Shown in pieces: positions 51,654 through 60,798 of a stretch of DNA of 64,000 nt; positions within the stretch are counted from its first letter, which is position 1, and each line of letters begins with the position of its first letter. The DNA is from Bosea sp. BIWAKO-01 (GTDB lineage Bacteria; Pseudomonadota; Alphaproteobacteria; Rhizobiales; Beijerinckiaceae). The translations under genes were made by a program, and so were the position numbers. The notes under the pieces were generated by a model. The model was given only the letters and a program-made list of their open reading frames with translations, did no database searches and was not told the DNA's origin. Where the stretch lies: contig NZ_BCQA01000001.1 in the NCBI RefSeq assembly GCF_001748145.1, positions 806,001 through 870,000 on the forward strand. The letters run 5' to 3'.

Positions 51654-52733
51654 TCAGCCCAGCGCTTGCTCAACCGCTCTGCCCGCGGCCTCGGTGCTCA
51701 AGGTTCCGCCGAGATCGCGCGTGCGCGTCCGGGCGTCTCCAAGGGCACGCTCGATCGCTGCCTCGATGGCCTTTGCGGCCTCGCGCTCGCCGAGATGGTC
51801 GAGCATCATCGCGCCTGACCAGATCTGGCCGACGGGATTGGCGATGCCCTGGCCGGCAATGTCAGGCGCCGAGCCGTGAACGGGTTCGAACAGCGAAGGG
51901 AATTCACGGGTCGGGTTGATGTTCCCCGACGGCGCGATGCCGATCGTGCCGGTGCAGGCCGGCCCGAGATCGGACAGGATGTCACCGAACAGGTTGGAGG
52001 CGACCACGACGTCGAAACGGTCGGGATTCAGCACGAAATGCGCGGTGAGGATGTCGATATGGTACTGGTCGACCGCGATGTCGGGATAGTTCTTGGCCAT
52101 CTCCTTCACCCGCTCGTCCCAGTAGGGCATGGTGATCGAGATGCCGTTCGACTTGGTGGCCGAAGTCAGCTTCTTGCGCGGGCGGCGCTGGGCGAGCTCG
52201 AAGGCGTATTTCAGCACGCGGTCGACGCCGACGCGGCTCATCACGGTCTCCTGCAGCACGATCTCGCGCTCGGTGCCGGCATACATGCGCCCACCGACAG
52301 AGGAGTACTCGCCCTCGGTGTTCTCGCGCACGACAAAGAAATCGATATCGCCCGGCTTGCGGTTGGCCAGCGGGCCAGGCACGCCGGGCATCAGCCGCAC
52401 GGGGCGGAGGTTCACGTATTGGTCGAATTCACGCCGGAACAGCAGCAGCGAGCCCCAGAGCGAGATGTGGTCCGGCACCTGCGCCGGCATGCCGACAGCA
52501 CCGAAATAGATCGCGTCATGCCCGCCGATCTGGTCCTTCCAGTCGTCGGGGAGCATCTTGCCGTGCTTGGCGTAGTAGTCGCAGGAGGAGAAATCGAAGC
52601 TGTCGCAGCGCAGCTCGAAGCCGAACTTCTTCGACGCCGCTTCAAGCACCCGCAGACCTTCGGGCATGACCTCCTTGCCGATGCCGTCGCCGGCGATCAC
52701 TGCGATGCGGTAGACGCGATTGGTTCCGGTCAT
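51654..52733 (-). CDS. ttuC: tartrate dehydrogenase / D-malate dehydrogenase (decarboxylating)
   Basis: A 359-residue NAD- and metal-dependent beta-decarboxylating dehydrogenase of the isopropylmalate/isocitrate family. Signatures are IAVIAGDGIGKEV at the start, the substrate loop LWGSLLLFRREFDQYVNLRP, RENTEGEYSSVGGR, and the metal/cofactor motif SNLFGDILSDLGP with HGSAPDIAGQGIANP. The WGSLLLFR loop is the TtuC/DmlA form, not LeuB. Its ATG overlaps the stop of the hydrolase gene upstream (ATGA), so both are coupled. It would convert tartrate or D-malate to oxaloglycolate or pyruvate. Confidence 0.88.
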   Translation of the reverse strand: MTGTNRVYRIAVIAGDGIGKEVMPEGLRVLEAASKKFGFELRCDSFDFSSCDYYAKHGKMLPDDWKDQIGGHDAIYFGAVGMPAQVPDHISLWGSLLLFRREFDQYVNLRPVRLMPGVPGPLANRKPGDIDFFVVRENTEGEYSSVGGRMYAGTEREIVLQETVMSRVGVDRVLKYAFELAQRRPRKKLTSATKSNGISITMPYWDERVKEMAKNYPDIAVDQYHIDILTAHFVLNPDRFDVVVASNLFGDILSDLGPACTGTIGIAPSGNINPTREFPSLFEPVHGSAPDIAGQGIANPVGQIWSGAMMLDHLGEREAAKAIEAAIERALGDARTRTRDLGGTLSTEAAGRAVEQALG

Positions 52734-53641
52734 GTGTCTTCTCCGAAGAAAGCCGTGAATTCGGCAGCGACGAGATCGGGGATCTCCTCCGCCAAATAAT
52801 GGCCACCGGGCAAGGGCCGGCCTTGGACATTCTGTGCACGCTGGCGCCAGAGCGCCAAGGGATCGAAGCAGCGCCCGATCACGCCCTGCTCGCCCCAGAG
52901 CGCCAGCAGGGGCTGCTCAAGCTTGCGGCCACCATCCTCGTCGTCATGACGCAGGTCGATGGTCGCGGCCGCGCGATAATCCTCGCAGCTCGCGTGAACC
53001 GTCGCCGGATCGGCGAAGCAGCGCAGATAGTGTTCAAGCGCCTCAGGCGCGAAAGGGGTCAGCCCGGCGGAACCCGAGCCGCATTTTTTCAGCCAATAGG
53101 CTTTGGAATCAGCGCCGATCATGCGTTCGGGAAAGGGCGCGGGCTGGATCAGGAAGAACCAGTGCCAATAGGCACGCGCAAAGGCGTCCGTGGTATTGGC
53201 ATACATCTCGCGCGTCGGCGCGATGTCGAGCGTGGCGAGCCTCGTCACATGGCCTGCGTGGTCGAGCGCCATGCGATGGGCCACGCGCGCGCCGCGATCA
53301 TGCGCGCCAACGGCAAACCGATCATGCCCAAGCGCAGTCATGACCTCGACCATGTCCTGCGCCATCGCACGCTTGGAATAGGCAAGATGAGCGGCGTCGG
53401 AGACAGGCTTCTCGCTGTCGCCATAGCCACGCAGATCTGCGCACACCAGGGTAAAACGCCGCTTCAGCCGATCGGCGACCTTGTGCCAGAGCGCATGCGT
53501 CTGCGGATAACCGTGCAGCAGCAGCAAGGCCGGCCCCTCCCCGCCTGTCCGCACGCGAATTCGCGCGCCCGACGTCTGAACGTCGAGCAGGCGAAAGCCA
53601 GGGAAAAGGCTGTCCGCAACGGGACATTCGGAGATGGTCAT
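52730..53641 (-). CDS. alpha/beta-hydrolase of the fluoroacetate dehalogenase type
   Basis: A 303-residue hydrolase. All residues that define fluoroacetate dehalogenase FAcD (RPA1163 numbering from memory) have equivalents. The nucleophile is Asp115 in GAHDRGARV, with Arg116 and Arg119 for the carboxylate, Asp139 as the acid, and His160-Trp161 in YWHWFF plus Tyr222 as the halide pocket. The catalytic His281 is in PGGHYLAEE. Epoxide hydrolases share the Asp nucleophile but lack the His-Trp pair. It is translationally coupled to ttuC. An ATG at 53656 would add five residues; neither start has a clear ribosome-binding site. Confidence 0.82.
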   Translation of the reverse strand: MTISECPVADSLFPGFRLLDVQTSGARIRVRTGGEGPALLLLHGYPQTHALWHKVADRLKRRFTLVCADLRGYGDSEKPVSDAAHLAYSKRAMAQDMVEVMTALGHDRFAVGAHDRGARVAHRMALDHAGHVTRLATLDIAPTREMYANTTDAFARAYWHWFFLIQPAPFPERMIGADSKAYWLKKCGSGSAGLTPFAPEALEHYLRCFADPATVHASCEDYRAAATIDLRHDDEDGGRKLEQPLLALWGEQGVIGRCFDPLALWRQRAQNVQGRPLPGGHYLAEEIPDLVAAEFTAFFGEDT

Positions 53642-53810
53642 ACAGCCAGGGCGCATTGAAACGATCAGCAGCCGATAGCGCGATTGTTCACGGATTGCGC
53701 GGGCGGATTATTACACAATCTGGATCAATAACGCCGCACCGACCCATCGCCCCACAGCCGCCCCAGCACCCTGCCCCGGGACAGCCCGACGGCAGGCCCG
53801 CCAGATAGGC

Positions 53811-53844
53811 AAAAGGCGGGCGCGCCGATTGTCGCTCCCGCCTT
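53811..53844 (-). terminator. probable terminator of pheT
   Basis: On the minus strand, AAGGCGGG (from 53837-53844) pairs with CCCGCCTT (from 53813-53820) over a 16-base loop containing further GC pairs, followed by Ts (53811-53812). It lies 44 bases after the pheT stop. The T-run is short, so efficiency is uncertain. Confidence 0.65.
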
Positions 53845-53887
53845 CCAATATGTCGGCTCCGAGGAACCGGTGTTCCCGGCCTGAGGA

Positions 53888-56311
53888 TCAGCTCCGCAGG
53901 GTCGCGCCGTAGCGCTTGGTCATCTCGGCGACGATCTTGCTGCCGACGGCATCGATCTCGACATCGGTCAGCGTCTTCTCGGCAGGCTGGAGCGTGACGG
54001 CGAGCGCCACGGATTTCTTGCCCGCCTCGACGCCCGGTCCCTCATAGAGATCGAACACCGTGACATCGCAGATCAGGCTGCGCTCGGCATTCTGCGCCGT
54101 GCGCATCATGTCACCTGCCGCGACCTTGGCATCGACGATGAAGGCGAAATCGCGCGTCAGCGGCTGGAAGCCGGAGAGGCTCAGTTTCGGCTTGACCTTG
54201 GTCGGCCTGGCCTTCGGCAAAGGCATGGCGTCGAGATGAATCTCGAAGGCAACGAGCGGCCCCTTCACGTCCAGAGCCTTGAGGATCTTGGGATGGACTT
54301 CCCCGAAGGCGCCGATGACGCCCTTCGGCCCGAACTGCAATGTCGCCGACCGTCCCGGATGAGCCCAGGCTGGGCCGCCGGCCACGACCTGCAAGCCGCC
54401 GACGGGGATTCCGAGACCGGAGAGCAGGGCCATGACGTCGGCCTTGGCATCGAAGGCATCGACAGGCTCGGCCGCACCGTCCCAATGACGGCCGACACCC
54501 TCGAGCCGCGCCGTGCCGCGGCGCAAGCCGGCGGCCGCGATCACCTGGCCTTCGGGCTCGTCGCTGAAGAAGACCTGACCGACTTCGAACAATGCGACGT
54601 CGCCGAAGCCGCGCGCCGCATTGGCCTGGGCCGAACGGATCAGCCCCGGCAGCAGCGAGGGCCGCATGTCGGAGAGATCGGCGGCGATCGGATTGGCCAG
54701 AACCAGCTTGGGCGAGCCGCCGCCGAAGAGCGTGGCCGCTTCATGCGAGATGAAGGACCAGGTCACGGCCTCGACCAGGCCACGGCTGGCAAGCAGACGC
54801 TTAGCGGCGCGGGTGCGCTTCTGCAGCACGGTGAGAACCGGCTTCAGCACCTCTGCCTTGATGCGTGGCAGCGGCGTGGAGGCAACCCGGTCGAGCCCGG
54901 CAATGCGCAGGATCTCCTCGACCAGATCGGCCTTGCCCTCGACGTCGCCGCGCCAGGACGGCGCCGCGACCTTCACCCGCTCGCCCGCACCCGAGACATG
55001 GAAACCGAGCGAGGTCAGCGCGAGCTTCATCTCGACCTGCGGCAGATCGAGCCCCGTCAGGCGCTTCACTTCCGACCACGGGAAATCGATGGCGCCGCGC
55101 GACTCCGGAAGCTCGCCCTCGAAGACCATTTCGGAGGCTTCACCGCCGCAAAGATCGATGATCATCGCTGTCGCGAGATCGAGGCCCGGCCTGCAGAAAT
55201 CAGGATCGACGCCGCGCTCGAAACGATAGCGCGCATCCGATTTGATACCGAGCGCCCGGCCCGAACGGGCGATGTTGAGCGCGTCCCAGAGCGCGCTCTC
55301 GACCAGGACATCGACCGTGTTCTCGTCGCAGCCCGAAGCCTCGCCACCCATGATACCGGCGAGCGATTCGACGCCGTGCGCATCGCAGATCACCACCTGT
55401 TCCTCGCTCAGCTTGTAGGTGCGCCCGTCGAGCGCGAGAATCTCCTCGCCCGCCTTGGCCCGGCGCACAGTGAGATCTCCCCTGACCTTGGCCGCGTCGA
55501 AGACGTGAAGCGGCCGGTTGCGGTCGAAGGTCATGAAATTGGTGATGTCGACGAGCGTATTGATCGGCCGCAAGCCGATGGCGCGCAGGCGGGCCTGCAA
55601 CCATTCCGGCGACGGGCCGTTCTTCACGCCGCGGATCAGGCGCAAGGCGAAAGCCGGGCAGAGCTTCTTGTCCTCGGGCGCGAAGTCGAGCGTGACCTTG
55701 ACCGGGCACGGGAACGAGCCGCGCACCGGCTGGATCGACGGTGTGGTCAGCGTGCCGAGGCCTGCGGCGGCAAGATCGCGCGCGACACCGCCGACGCCGA
55801 GCGCGTCGGCCCGGTTCGGCGTGACCGCGATCTCGATCGTGGCGTCGTCGAGCTTGGCATAGGTCGCGTAGGGCATGCCGACCGGAGCATCCTCCGGCAG
55901 CTCGATGATGCCGTCATGATCCTCGGAGAGCTGGAGCTCGGCCTCGGAGACCAGCATGCCGTTCGACTCGACGCCACGAATGACGCCCTTGCCGAGGGTG
56001 ATGTCCTTGCCGGGAATGTAGCTGCCAGGCGGCGAGAACACGCCCTTCATGCCGGTGCGGGCATTGGGCGCGCCGCAGACGACCTGCACGGGCTCGCCGG
56101 TGCCGGTGTCGACCAGGCAGACGCGCAGCCGGTCGGCATTCGGGTGCTGCTTGGCCTCGATCACATAGGCGATGGTGAAGGCCTGGAGCGCCTTCGCCCT
56201 GTCCTCGACGCCCTCGACCTCGAGCCCGACACGGGTCAGGGTCTCGGTGATGGTGTCGACCGTATCGGTGGTGGCGAGATGGTCTTTGAGCCAGGAGAGC
56301 GTGAATTTCAT
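53888..56311 (-). CDS. pheT: phenylalanyl-tRNA synthetase beta subunit
   Basis: An 807-residue subunit of the (alpha-beta)2 enzyme that charges tRNA-Phe. Domains in order are the N-terminal tRNA-binding OB fold ([15 protein letters not shown] near residue 45), B3/B4 editing domain, B5, the catalytic-like core, and the C-terminal ferredoxin-like anticodon-binding domain ([16 protein letters not shown]). The ATG at 56311 gives the family start [12 protein letters not shown]. It overlaps the ASCH gene by 4 bases and is separated from pheS by two unrelated genes. Confidence 0.97.
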   Translation of the reverse strand: MKFTLSWLKDHLATTDTVDTITETLTRVGLEVEGVEDRAKALQAFTIAYVIEAKQHPNADRLRVCLVDTGTGEPVQVVCGAPNARTGMKGVFSPPGSYIPGKDITLGKGVIRGVESNGMLVSEAELQLSEDHDGIIELPEDAPVGMPYATYAKLDDATIEIAVTPNRADALGVGGVARDLAAAGLGTLTTPSIQPVRGSFPCPVKVTLDFAPEDKKLCPAFALRLIRGVKNGPSPEWLQARLRAIGLRPINTLVDITNFMTFDRNRPLHVFDAAKVRGDLTVRRAKAGEEILALDGRTYKLSEEQVVICDAHGVESLAGIMGGEASGCDENTVDVLVESALWDALNIARSGRALGIKSDARYRFERGVDPDFCRPGLDLATAMIIDLCGGEASEMVFEGELPESRGAIDFPWSEVKRLTGLDLPQVEMKLALTSLGFHVSGAGERVKVAAPSWRGDVEGKADLVEEILRIAGLDRVASTPLPRIKAEVLKPVLTVLQKRTRAAKRLLASRGLVEAVTWSFISHEAATLFGGGSPKLVLANPIAADLSDMRPSLLPGLIRSAQANAARGFGDVALFEVGQVFFSDEPEGQVIAAAGLRRGTARLEGVGRHWDGAAEPVDAFDAKADVMALLSGLGIPVGGLQVVAGGPAWAHPGRSATLQFGPKGVIGAFGEVHPKILKALDVKGPLVAFEIHLDAMPLPKARPTKVKPKLSLSGFQPLTRDFAFIVDAKVAAGDMMRTAQNAERSLICDVTVFDLYEGPGVEAGKKSVALAVTLQPAEKTLTDVEIDAVGSKIVAEMTKRYGATLRS

Positions 56312-56724
56312 GCGTGTGCGTCCATCGGAGCGAGCACTTCCACCAGACGGAAGCGTTCGCAAATCAAGGTCATGTCGGGACTGAAGACGCCGAGGCGTCG
56401 GAAATAGGCTTCATGGGCTTGGCGCCATGAGGCCAGAGTACGGTCGTCCTCGCCTTCCTCGAAGGCGAATTCCGCATCGATCTCGTCGAACCGCCGCGTC
56501 GTCAGTTCGAGCGTCTCGATGACGCAGACAGGTCGCTTGCCGCCGTCGAGGACGATCCACATCTGGCCGACCTCCGGGCAGTCGGGATCGTCCGGCGTGT
56601 TCACCGTCGCCCGCTTGCGGCCGCTGACGACGAGGGCGGCCAGTTCGGAGGCCAGCTCCGGGCTGTCGCCAAAGGAGAAGCTCGGGCAGTCCCTGTAGCG
56701 CGCGGGGATCGTGGTCGTGCCCAT
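56308..56724 (-). CDS. ASCH-domain protein
   Basis: A 138-residue protein with the ASCH fold, a small RNA-binding-like beta barrel. The family motif region reads [15 protein letters not shown], followed by [20 protein letters not shown] and a C-terminal helix with [14 protein letters not shown]. Some ASCH proteins hydrolyse N4-acetylcytidine or bind RNA; which applies here is unknown. It is tightly packed: 2 bases after the GT21 gene, and its stop overlaps the pheT start (ATGA). Confidence 0.85.
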   Translation of the reverse strand: MGTTTIPARYRDCPSFSFGDSPELASELAALVVSGRKRATVNTPDDPDCPEVGQMWIVLDGGKRPVCVIETLELTTRRFDEIDAEFAFEEGEDDRTLASWRQAHEAYFRRLGVFSPDMTLICERFRLVEVLAPMDAHA

Positions 56725-56726
56725 GG

Positions 56727-57914
56727 TCACGCCGCCCCATCCCGCCGAGCCGCGACCGGCGACAGCTGGGACTGACCATCGTTCAACCGGTCCTCGCCAT
56801 CGATCCGGATTTTCATCGCATTGCCGCGCCATGTCACCTCGCCCGCGACGAAGGCATAGGCCCAGATCCCCGGGAAGACGATATCGCGCACCAGGAAGGC
56901 GAAAGGCAGCCGCCACGACAGGTACCAGCCGACGCCATAGGCCAGAAGCATCTCGCCCGCGTACCAGGGCAGCAGCACGGCACATAGCGCGGCCCAGGCC
57001 GGCAACCCAAAAGCCGGCGCCGCAACAACGGCCGCCAGCACTGGCAGCAGCGGTCCCGACAGGATCTCCGGTGCGAAGAAGGGCAGGAACGTCACCCGGC
57101 GCAGCCTGGCCCAGCGGAACTGGCGCTGCACCACGTCGCGCAGGCTGCGCTCGCCCAAGGGCTGCTCGAAGGGCTGGCCGACGAGATGGACGTGCTTGCC
57201 GGCCCGGCGCACCAGCTTCGTCGCCGCAGCATCTTCGGCGATCTCCGCCCCCAACGCTGCAATGCCGCCATTAGAGTCGAGAAAGGGCTTGTTCCAGAGC
57301 ATCGACTTGCCCTGCGCGAAGCCGAAGCCGAGCGCCTCGCCGGCATATTGCCAGCGCGCCTGGAAGGTATTCAGGAAGGCGCATTCGAGTTCGGCGGAAA
57401 AGCCCTGCGGGCGCGAACCGGCCGGTGTCGAGCAGACGAGCCCCGTGGTGGGCCGCCACGCCGCCAGCATCCGCTGGATATAGTCCTTCGGCATCAGCAC
57501 GTTGGAATCGGCGAGAATGACCCAGTCGGTTTCCGCCGCGTCCCAGCCTTTGACGCAGTTATTGAGCTTCGGATTGGCGCTGACCGCCACATCGCCGACG
57601 ATCAGCCGCACGCGATCGTCACCGAAGCGCCTGATCAGATCCTCGATCAGCGGCACGATAGGGTCGTCGCCATCGGCAACGCAGAAGATCGTCCTGTAGC
57701 GGGGGTAGTCGAGCACCAGCCCCGAGCTCAACGTCTCGCGGCTGAACGTCTCGAGACCGCGCACTGGCCGCACGATCGTGACGGCCGGGCACTGGTCGAG
57801 CAAGGCCGAGCCCAAAGCGCGGTGGCGCAGGCGGAAATAGGCGATCGCGAGGCACAGCAGGTTGAGCACGACGGCGAGCGCCGCGAACATTCCTGCTCCT
57901 GCTGCGACTGTCAT
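56727..57914 (-). CDS. GT21-family glycosyltransferase (ceramide glucosyltransferase / HpnI type)
   Basis: A 395-residue membrane glycosyltransferase. An N-terminal helix anchors it. The GT-A domain has D1 in VADGDD (80-84), D2 in ADSNVL (136-140), the D3 acid in AEDA (227-228), and QRQFRW (263-268), the (Q/R)xxRW signature of GT21. Two to three helices end the protein. Relatives transfer sugars to ceramide, diacylglycerol or hopanoids, so a glycolipid product is likely. GGGGAGGG precedes the ATG. It lies inside the pheS-pheT transcription unit, 28 bases after pheS. Confidence 0.85.
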   Translation of the reverse strand: MTVAAGAGMFAALAVVLNLLCLAIAYFRLRHRALGSALLDQCPAVTIVRPVRGLETFSRETLSSGLVLDYPRYRTIFCVADGDDPIVPLIEDLIRRFGDDRVRLIVGDVAVSANPKLNNCVKGWDAAETDWVILADSNVLMPKDYIQRMLAAWRPTTGLVCSTPAGSRPQGFSAELECAFLNTFQARWQYAGEALGFGFAQGKSMLWNKPFLDSNGGIAALGAEIAEDAAATKLVRRAGKHVHLVGQPFEQPLGERSLRDVVQRQFRWARLRRVTFLPFFAPEILSGPLLPVLAAVVAAPAFGLPAWAALCAVLLPWYAGEMLLAYGVGWYLSWRLPFAFLVRDIVFPGIWAYAFVAGEVTWRGNAMKIRIDGEDRLNDGQSQLSPVAARRDGAA

Positions 57915-57942
57915 CCCGCCCTCCCCTGCACGACCGGCTCCT

Positions 57943-59025
57943 TCACGACGTCAGGCCGCCAGTCAGGGTCGGCAGGTCAAGCGGGCGGAAACCGTAATGG
58001 GAAAGCCAGCGGATATCGGCCTCGAAGAAGGGGCGCAGGTCCGGCATGCCGTATTTCAGCATGGCGATCCGGTCGATGCCCATGCCCCAGGCGAAGCCCT
58101 GATAGACATCGGGATCGAGGCCGCAATTGCGCAGCACGTTGGGGTGCACCATGCCGCAGCCAAGGATCTCCAGCCAGTCATCGCCTTCGCCGAAGCGGAT
58201 CTCGCCGCCCTTGCGCGAACACTGGATATCCACTTCGGCTGACGGTTCGGTGAAGGGGAAGAAGGAAGGGCGGAAGCGCATCTTGACGCTGTCGACCTCG
58301 AAGAACGCCTTGCAGAACTCCTCGAGCACCCATTTCATGTGGCCAAAATTGGCCTTCTTGTCGATCACCAGACCTTCGACCTGATGGAACATCGGGGTGT
58401 GGGTCTGGTCGGAATCCATACGATAGGTCCGGCCCGGGCAGACGACGCGGATCGGCGGCTCCTGCGAGATCATCGTACGCACCTGCACCGGAGAGGTGTG
58501 CGTGCGCAGCAGCTTGCGCTCGCCATTGGCGTCAGGCGCGAAGAAGAAGGTGTCGTGCATCTCCCGCGCCGGATGGCCGATGGGGAAGTTCAGCTTGGTG
58601 AAGTTGAGATCGTCGGTTTCGACATCGGGACCTTCCGCGATCGAAAAGCCCATGTCGCCGAAGATCGTGGTGATCTCGTCAATGACCTGGCTGATCGGGT
58701 GGATGCGCCCGCGCGCCTCCGGCCCCTCGCGCACCGGCAGGGAGACATCGATCCGCTCGGCAGCAAGGCGCGCGTCGAGCGCAGCCTGCCCCAACGCCTC
58801 CTTGCGCTCGGTGATGGCGCCCTGGACCTTGTCGCGCAGGCCATTGATCAGCGGGCCCTTTTCCTTACGCTCGTCCGGCGTCATCGCGCCCAGCGTCTTC
58901 AGCAGCGCGGACACAGAGCCCGACTTGCCGAGCGCGGCGATGCGCAACTGCTCGAGCGCGGCTTCGTCCTGCGCAGCGGCGATCTCACCAAGAAGTGAAT
59001 CGCTGAGGGTATCGATCTCATTCAT
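57943..59025 (-). CDS. pheS: phenylalanyl-tRNA synthetase alpha subunit
   Basis: A 360-residue catalytic subunit. After an N-terminal coiled coil (residues 1-95) comes the class II core. Motif 1 is in [22 protein letters not shown], motif 2 in [17 protein letters not shown], and motif 3 in [16 protein letters not shown]. The ATG at 59025 is the family start (MNEIDTL). It leads a run of four genes in which the GT21 and ASCH genes lie before pheT. Confidence 0.97.
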   Translation of the reverse strand: MNEIDTLSDSLLGEIAAAQDEAALEQLRIAALGKSGSVSALLKTLGAMTPDERKEKGPLINGLRDKVQGAITERKEALGQAALDARLAAERIDVSLPVREGPEARGRIHPISQVIDEITTIFGDMGFSIAEGPDVETDDLNFTKLNFPIGHPAREMHDTFFFAPDANGERKLLRTHTSPVQVRTMISQEPPIRVVCPGRTYRMDSDQTHTPMFHQVEGLVIDKKANFGHMKWVLEEFCKAFFEVDSVKMRFRPSFFPFTEPSAEVDIQCSRKGGEIRFGEGDDWLEILGCGMVHPNVLRNCGLDPDVYQGFAWGMGIDRIAMLKYGMPDLRPFFEADIRWLSHYGFRPLDLPTLTGGLTS

Positions 59026-59154
59026 GCCTGATCTGGTCCGATTGCGAGGCATCTTCTAGGGTGTCATCTTGAGCGATGCTAGGGGCAATCGTGCTGGCAA
59101 AGCATCGCAGGCGCGACGGCAGGGCCCCCGTTTGGCCGAAATGAGCGCAGCATC

Positions 59155-59589
59155 ATGACAATCCTGTCTCACTGGCGCGCATTGGCATTCCTGATCGTCA
59201 CGCTGAGCGCCACCCCGGCAGGGGCACAGGACGGGCAGCGCGTCACGATCACCGGGGAAATCAGCGATACCTGGTGCTCGATCAGCGGCCTGATGTTCGC
59301 CAGGGGCACGGCCCACCACCAATGCGCGATCTGGTGTGCGCTTGGCGGCATCCCGGTCAGCATCCGCGACCCGGCCGGCAATCTCTATCTCATCCTCAAG
59401 ATCGGCGATGACGATGAGAGCGCCGCCAATCCGCGTGTCGCGCGGATGGCCACGCATCAGGTCACAGTCGATGGCGAGCTGCTCGAGCGCGACGGCGTGA
59501 AGTACCTGCTCGTCGACCGGATCGCAGACGACAAGGGCGTGATCGACATGACCCATGAAGAACACGGCATCCAGCCGTTCGGGAACTGA
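59155..59589 (+). CDS. secreted Cys/His-rich protein (cassette gene A)
   Basis: A 144-residue exported protein. A signal peptide ends at AGA-Q (24/25). The mature N-terminus has Cys41 in DTWCSI, then His54-His55, Cys57 and Cys61 in AHHQCAIWCALGG, a candidate metal or disulfide centre. A compact beta domain follows, with RDPAGNLYLILKIGDD and HQVTVDGELLERDG. Gene B downstream has the same plan, so the two are probably distant paralogues. It is the first gene of a plus-strand cassette with an SCO1-like gene. I recognise no named family. Confidence 0.7.
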   Translation: MTILSHWRALAFLIVTLSATPAGAQDGQRVTITGEISDTWCSISGLMFARGTAHHQCAIWCALGGIPVSIRDPAGNLYLILKIGDDDESAANPRVARMATHQVTVDGELLERDGVKYLLVDRIADDKGVIDMTHEEHGIQPFGN

Positions 59590-59592
59590 GCG

Positions 59593-60108
59593 ATGCCGAT
59601 GCTGCGGCCCATGCTGGGTGTCGCCGCGCTTCTCGCCGGCTTCCCCGTGACGACTGCGCGCGCGGCCGAAGCCTGGAACATCCCGAACGAGACCGCGACA
59701 ATCCTCAAGGGGCGGGTCGTCGATGCGCTCTGCCATCTCAAGGGCCGTTGCACGCCCGATTGCGGCAGCGGCAAGCGCCAGCTCGGCCTTGTCCTGGCCG
59801 ACGGCACCTTCCGGCTTGTCGCGAAATCGAATGTCGACTTTGCCGGCTCGGTCAGGGACCTGATCGGTTATTGCGGCCGCGAGATCGAGGCCGATGGCCT
59901 GCTGATCGCGAACCCGGCAGTGACGGTATTCTTCGTGCAGGCGGTCCGCGAAGGCCCCTCGCAGCCCTGGATTCCAGCCGAACGCTTCAAGTCCGACTGG
60001 GAGGCCCGCAACGGCAAGGCCGCCGAATGGTGGCGGGCCGATCCTGAAGCGAACCGCATCATCGCCGAAGACGGCCCTTACGGAATCAAGGGACTTCGGC
60101 CGAAATGA
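59593..60108 (+). CDS. secreted Cys-rich protein (cassette gene B)
   Basis: A 171-residue exported protein. Its signal peptide ends near ARA-A (24/25). The mature part contains Cys47, Cys53, Cys57 (ALCHLKGRCTPDCGSGKRQ) and Cys94, followed by a Trp-rich C-terminal helix (EWWRADPEANRI). The pattern 'Gly-x-Val-x-Asp-x2-Cys ... Cys ... Cys ... Gly ... Gly-x2-Leu' is shared with gene A. It lies 3 bases after gene A, and its stop overlaps the SCO1-like start (ATGA), which indicates one translational unit. Confidence 0.72.
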   Translation: MPMLRPMLGVAALLAGFPVTTARAAEAWNIPNETATILKGRVVDALCHLKGRCTPDCGSGKRQLGLVLADGTFRLVAKSNVDFAGSVRDLIGYCGREIEADGLLIANPAVTVFFVQAVREGPSQPWIPAERFKSDWEARNGKAAEWWRADPEANRIIAEDGPYGIKGLRPK

Positions 60109-60700
60109 TCTCGCGGCGGGTCCTGCTGGCCCTTGGCGCCATCCTGCCGGCCGCAAGCGCGTTCTCGCAGCAGCCGCCTGCATCTGGTGCCAGCCCTGTC
60201 GACCCGCTCGCCACCCGGTTCGGCGGCCCTTTCACGCTCACCGACCACACCGGCAATCGCGTGAACGACACGGATTTCCGCGGGCGGTTCATGCTGGTCT
60301 ATTTCGGCTTCACCCGTTGCACCGATACCTGCCCGGTCGATCTTCCGATCATCGCGCAGGCGCTCGACGCCATCGGCCCGCAGGCCGAGCGGCTCGCGCC
60401 GCTCTTCGTCACGGTCGATCCGGCCCATGACACGCCCGCCACGATGGCGGCCTATGTCACGGCCCTCCATCCACGCCTGATCGGACTGACCGGCAGCGAA
60501 TCGGAGATTGCCGCGATCGCCCGCGCCTACAAGGTGCATCGCCGCAAGCTCACGCTACCGCATCATGGCGCCGCGGATTACGCCGTCGATCACGGCTCCC
60601 TCACCTATCTGATGGACCGCGAAGGGCGCTTTCTGACCCTGCTGCCGCACAATGCCGCGCGCCACGTCTCGCCGAGATCCTCAACAAGTACCTCACCTGA
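60105..60700 (+). pseudogene. SCO1/SenC-like copper chaperone with a 3' frameshift
   Basis: An SCO1/SenC-type thioredoxin-fold protein. A signal peptide precedes the metal site Cys72-x3-Cys76 in TRCTDTCPV, and the conserved His163 is in VDHGSL. These ligate copper for cytochrome oxidase assembly. The family C-terminus should read like LAEILNKYLT followed by stop. That sequence is present (60671-60700), but in a different frame from the one carrying the domain, so one base appears missing near 60650-60670. Without it the frame runs on to 61079 through the LOG gene. Only the last about 15 residues are affected, so a functional protein is conceivable; a sequencing error is equally possible. Confidence 0.65.
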
Positions 60701-60798
60701 ACAAGTGCTCGGCCTGAACAAGTCCCTGGCCTGGCGGAGCAGCCCTGCCAGCGATGCAGGCGACAGTGCCGCCGGGATGCGGCTATGCAGGTGGCATC

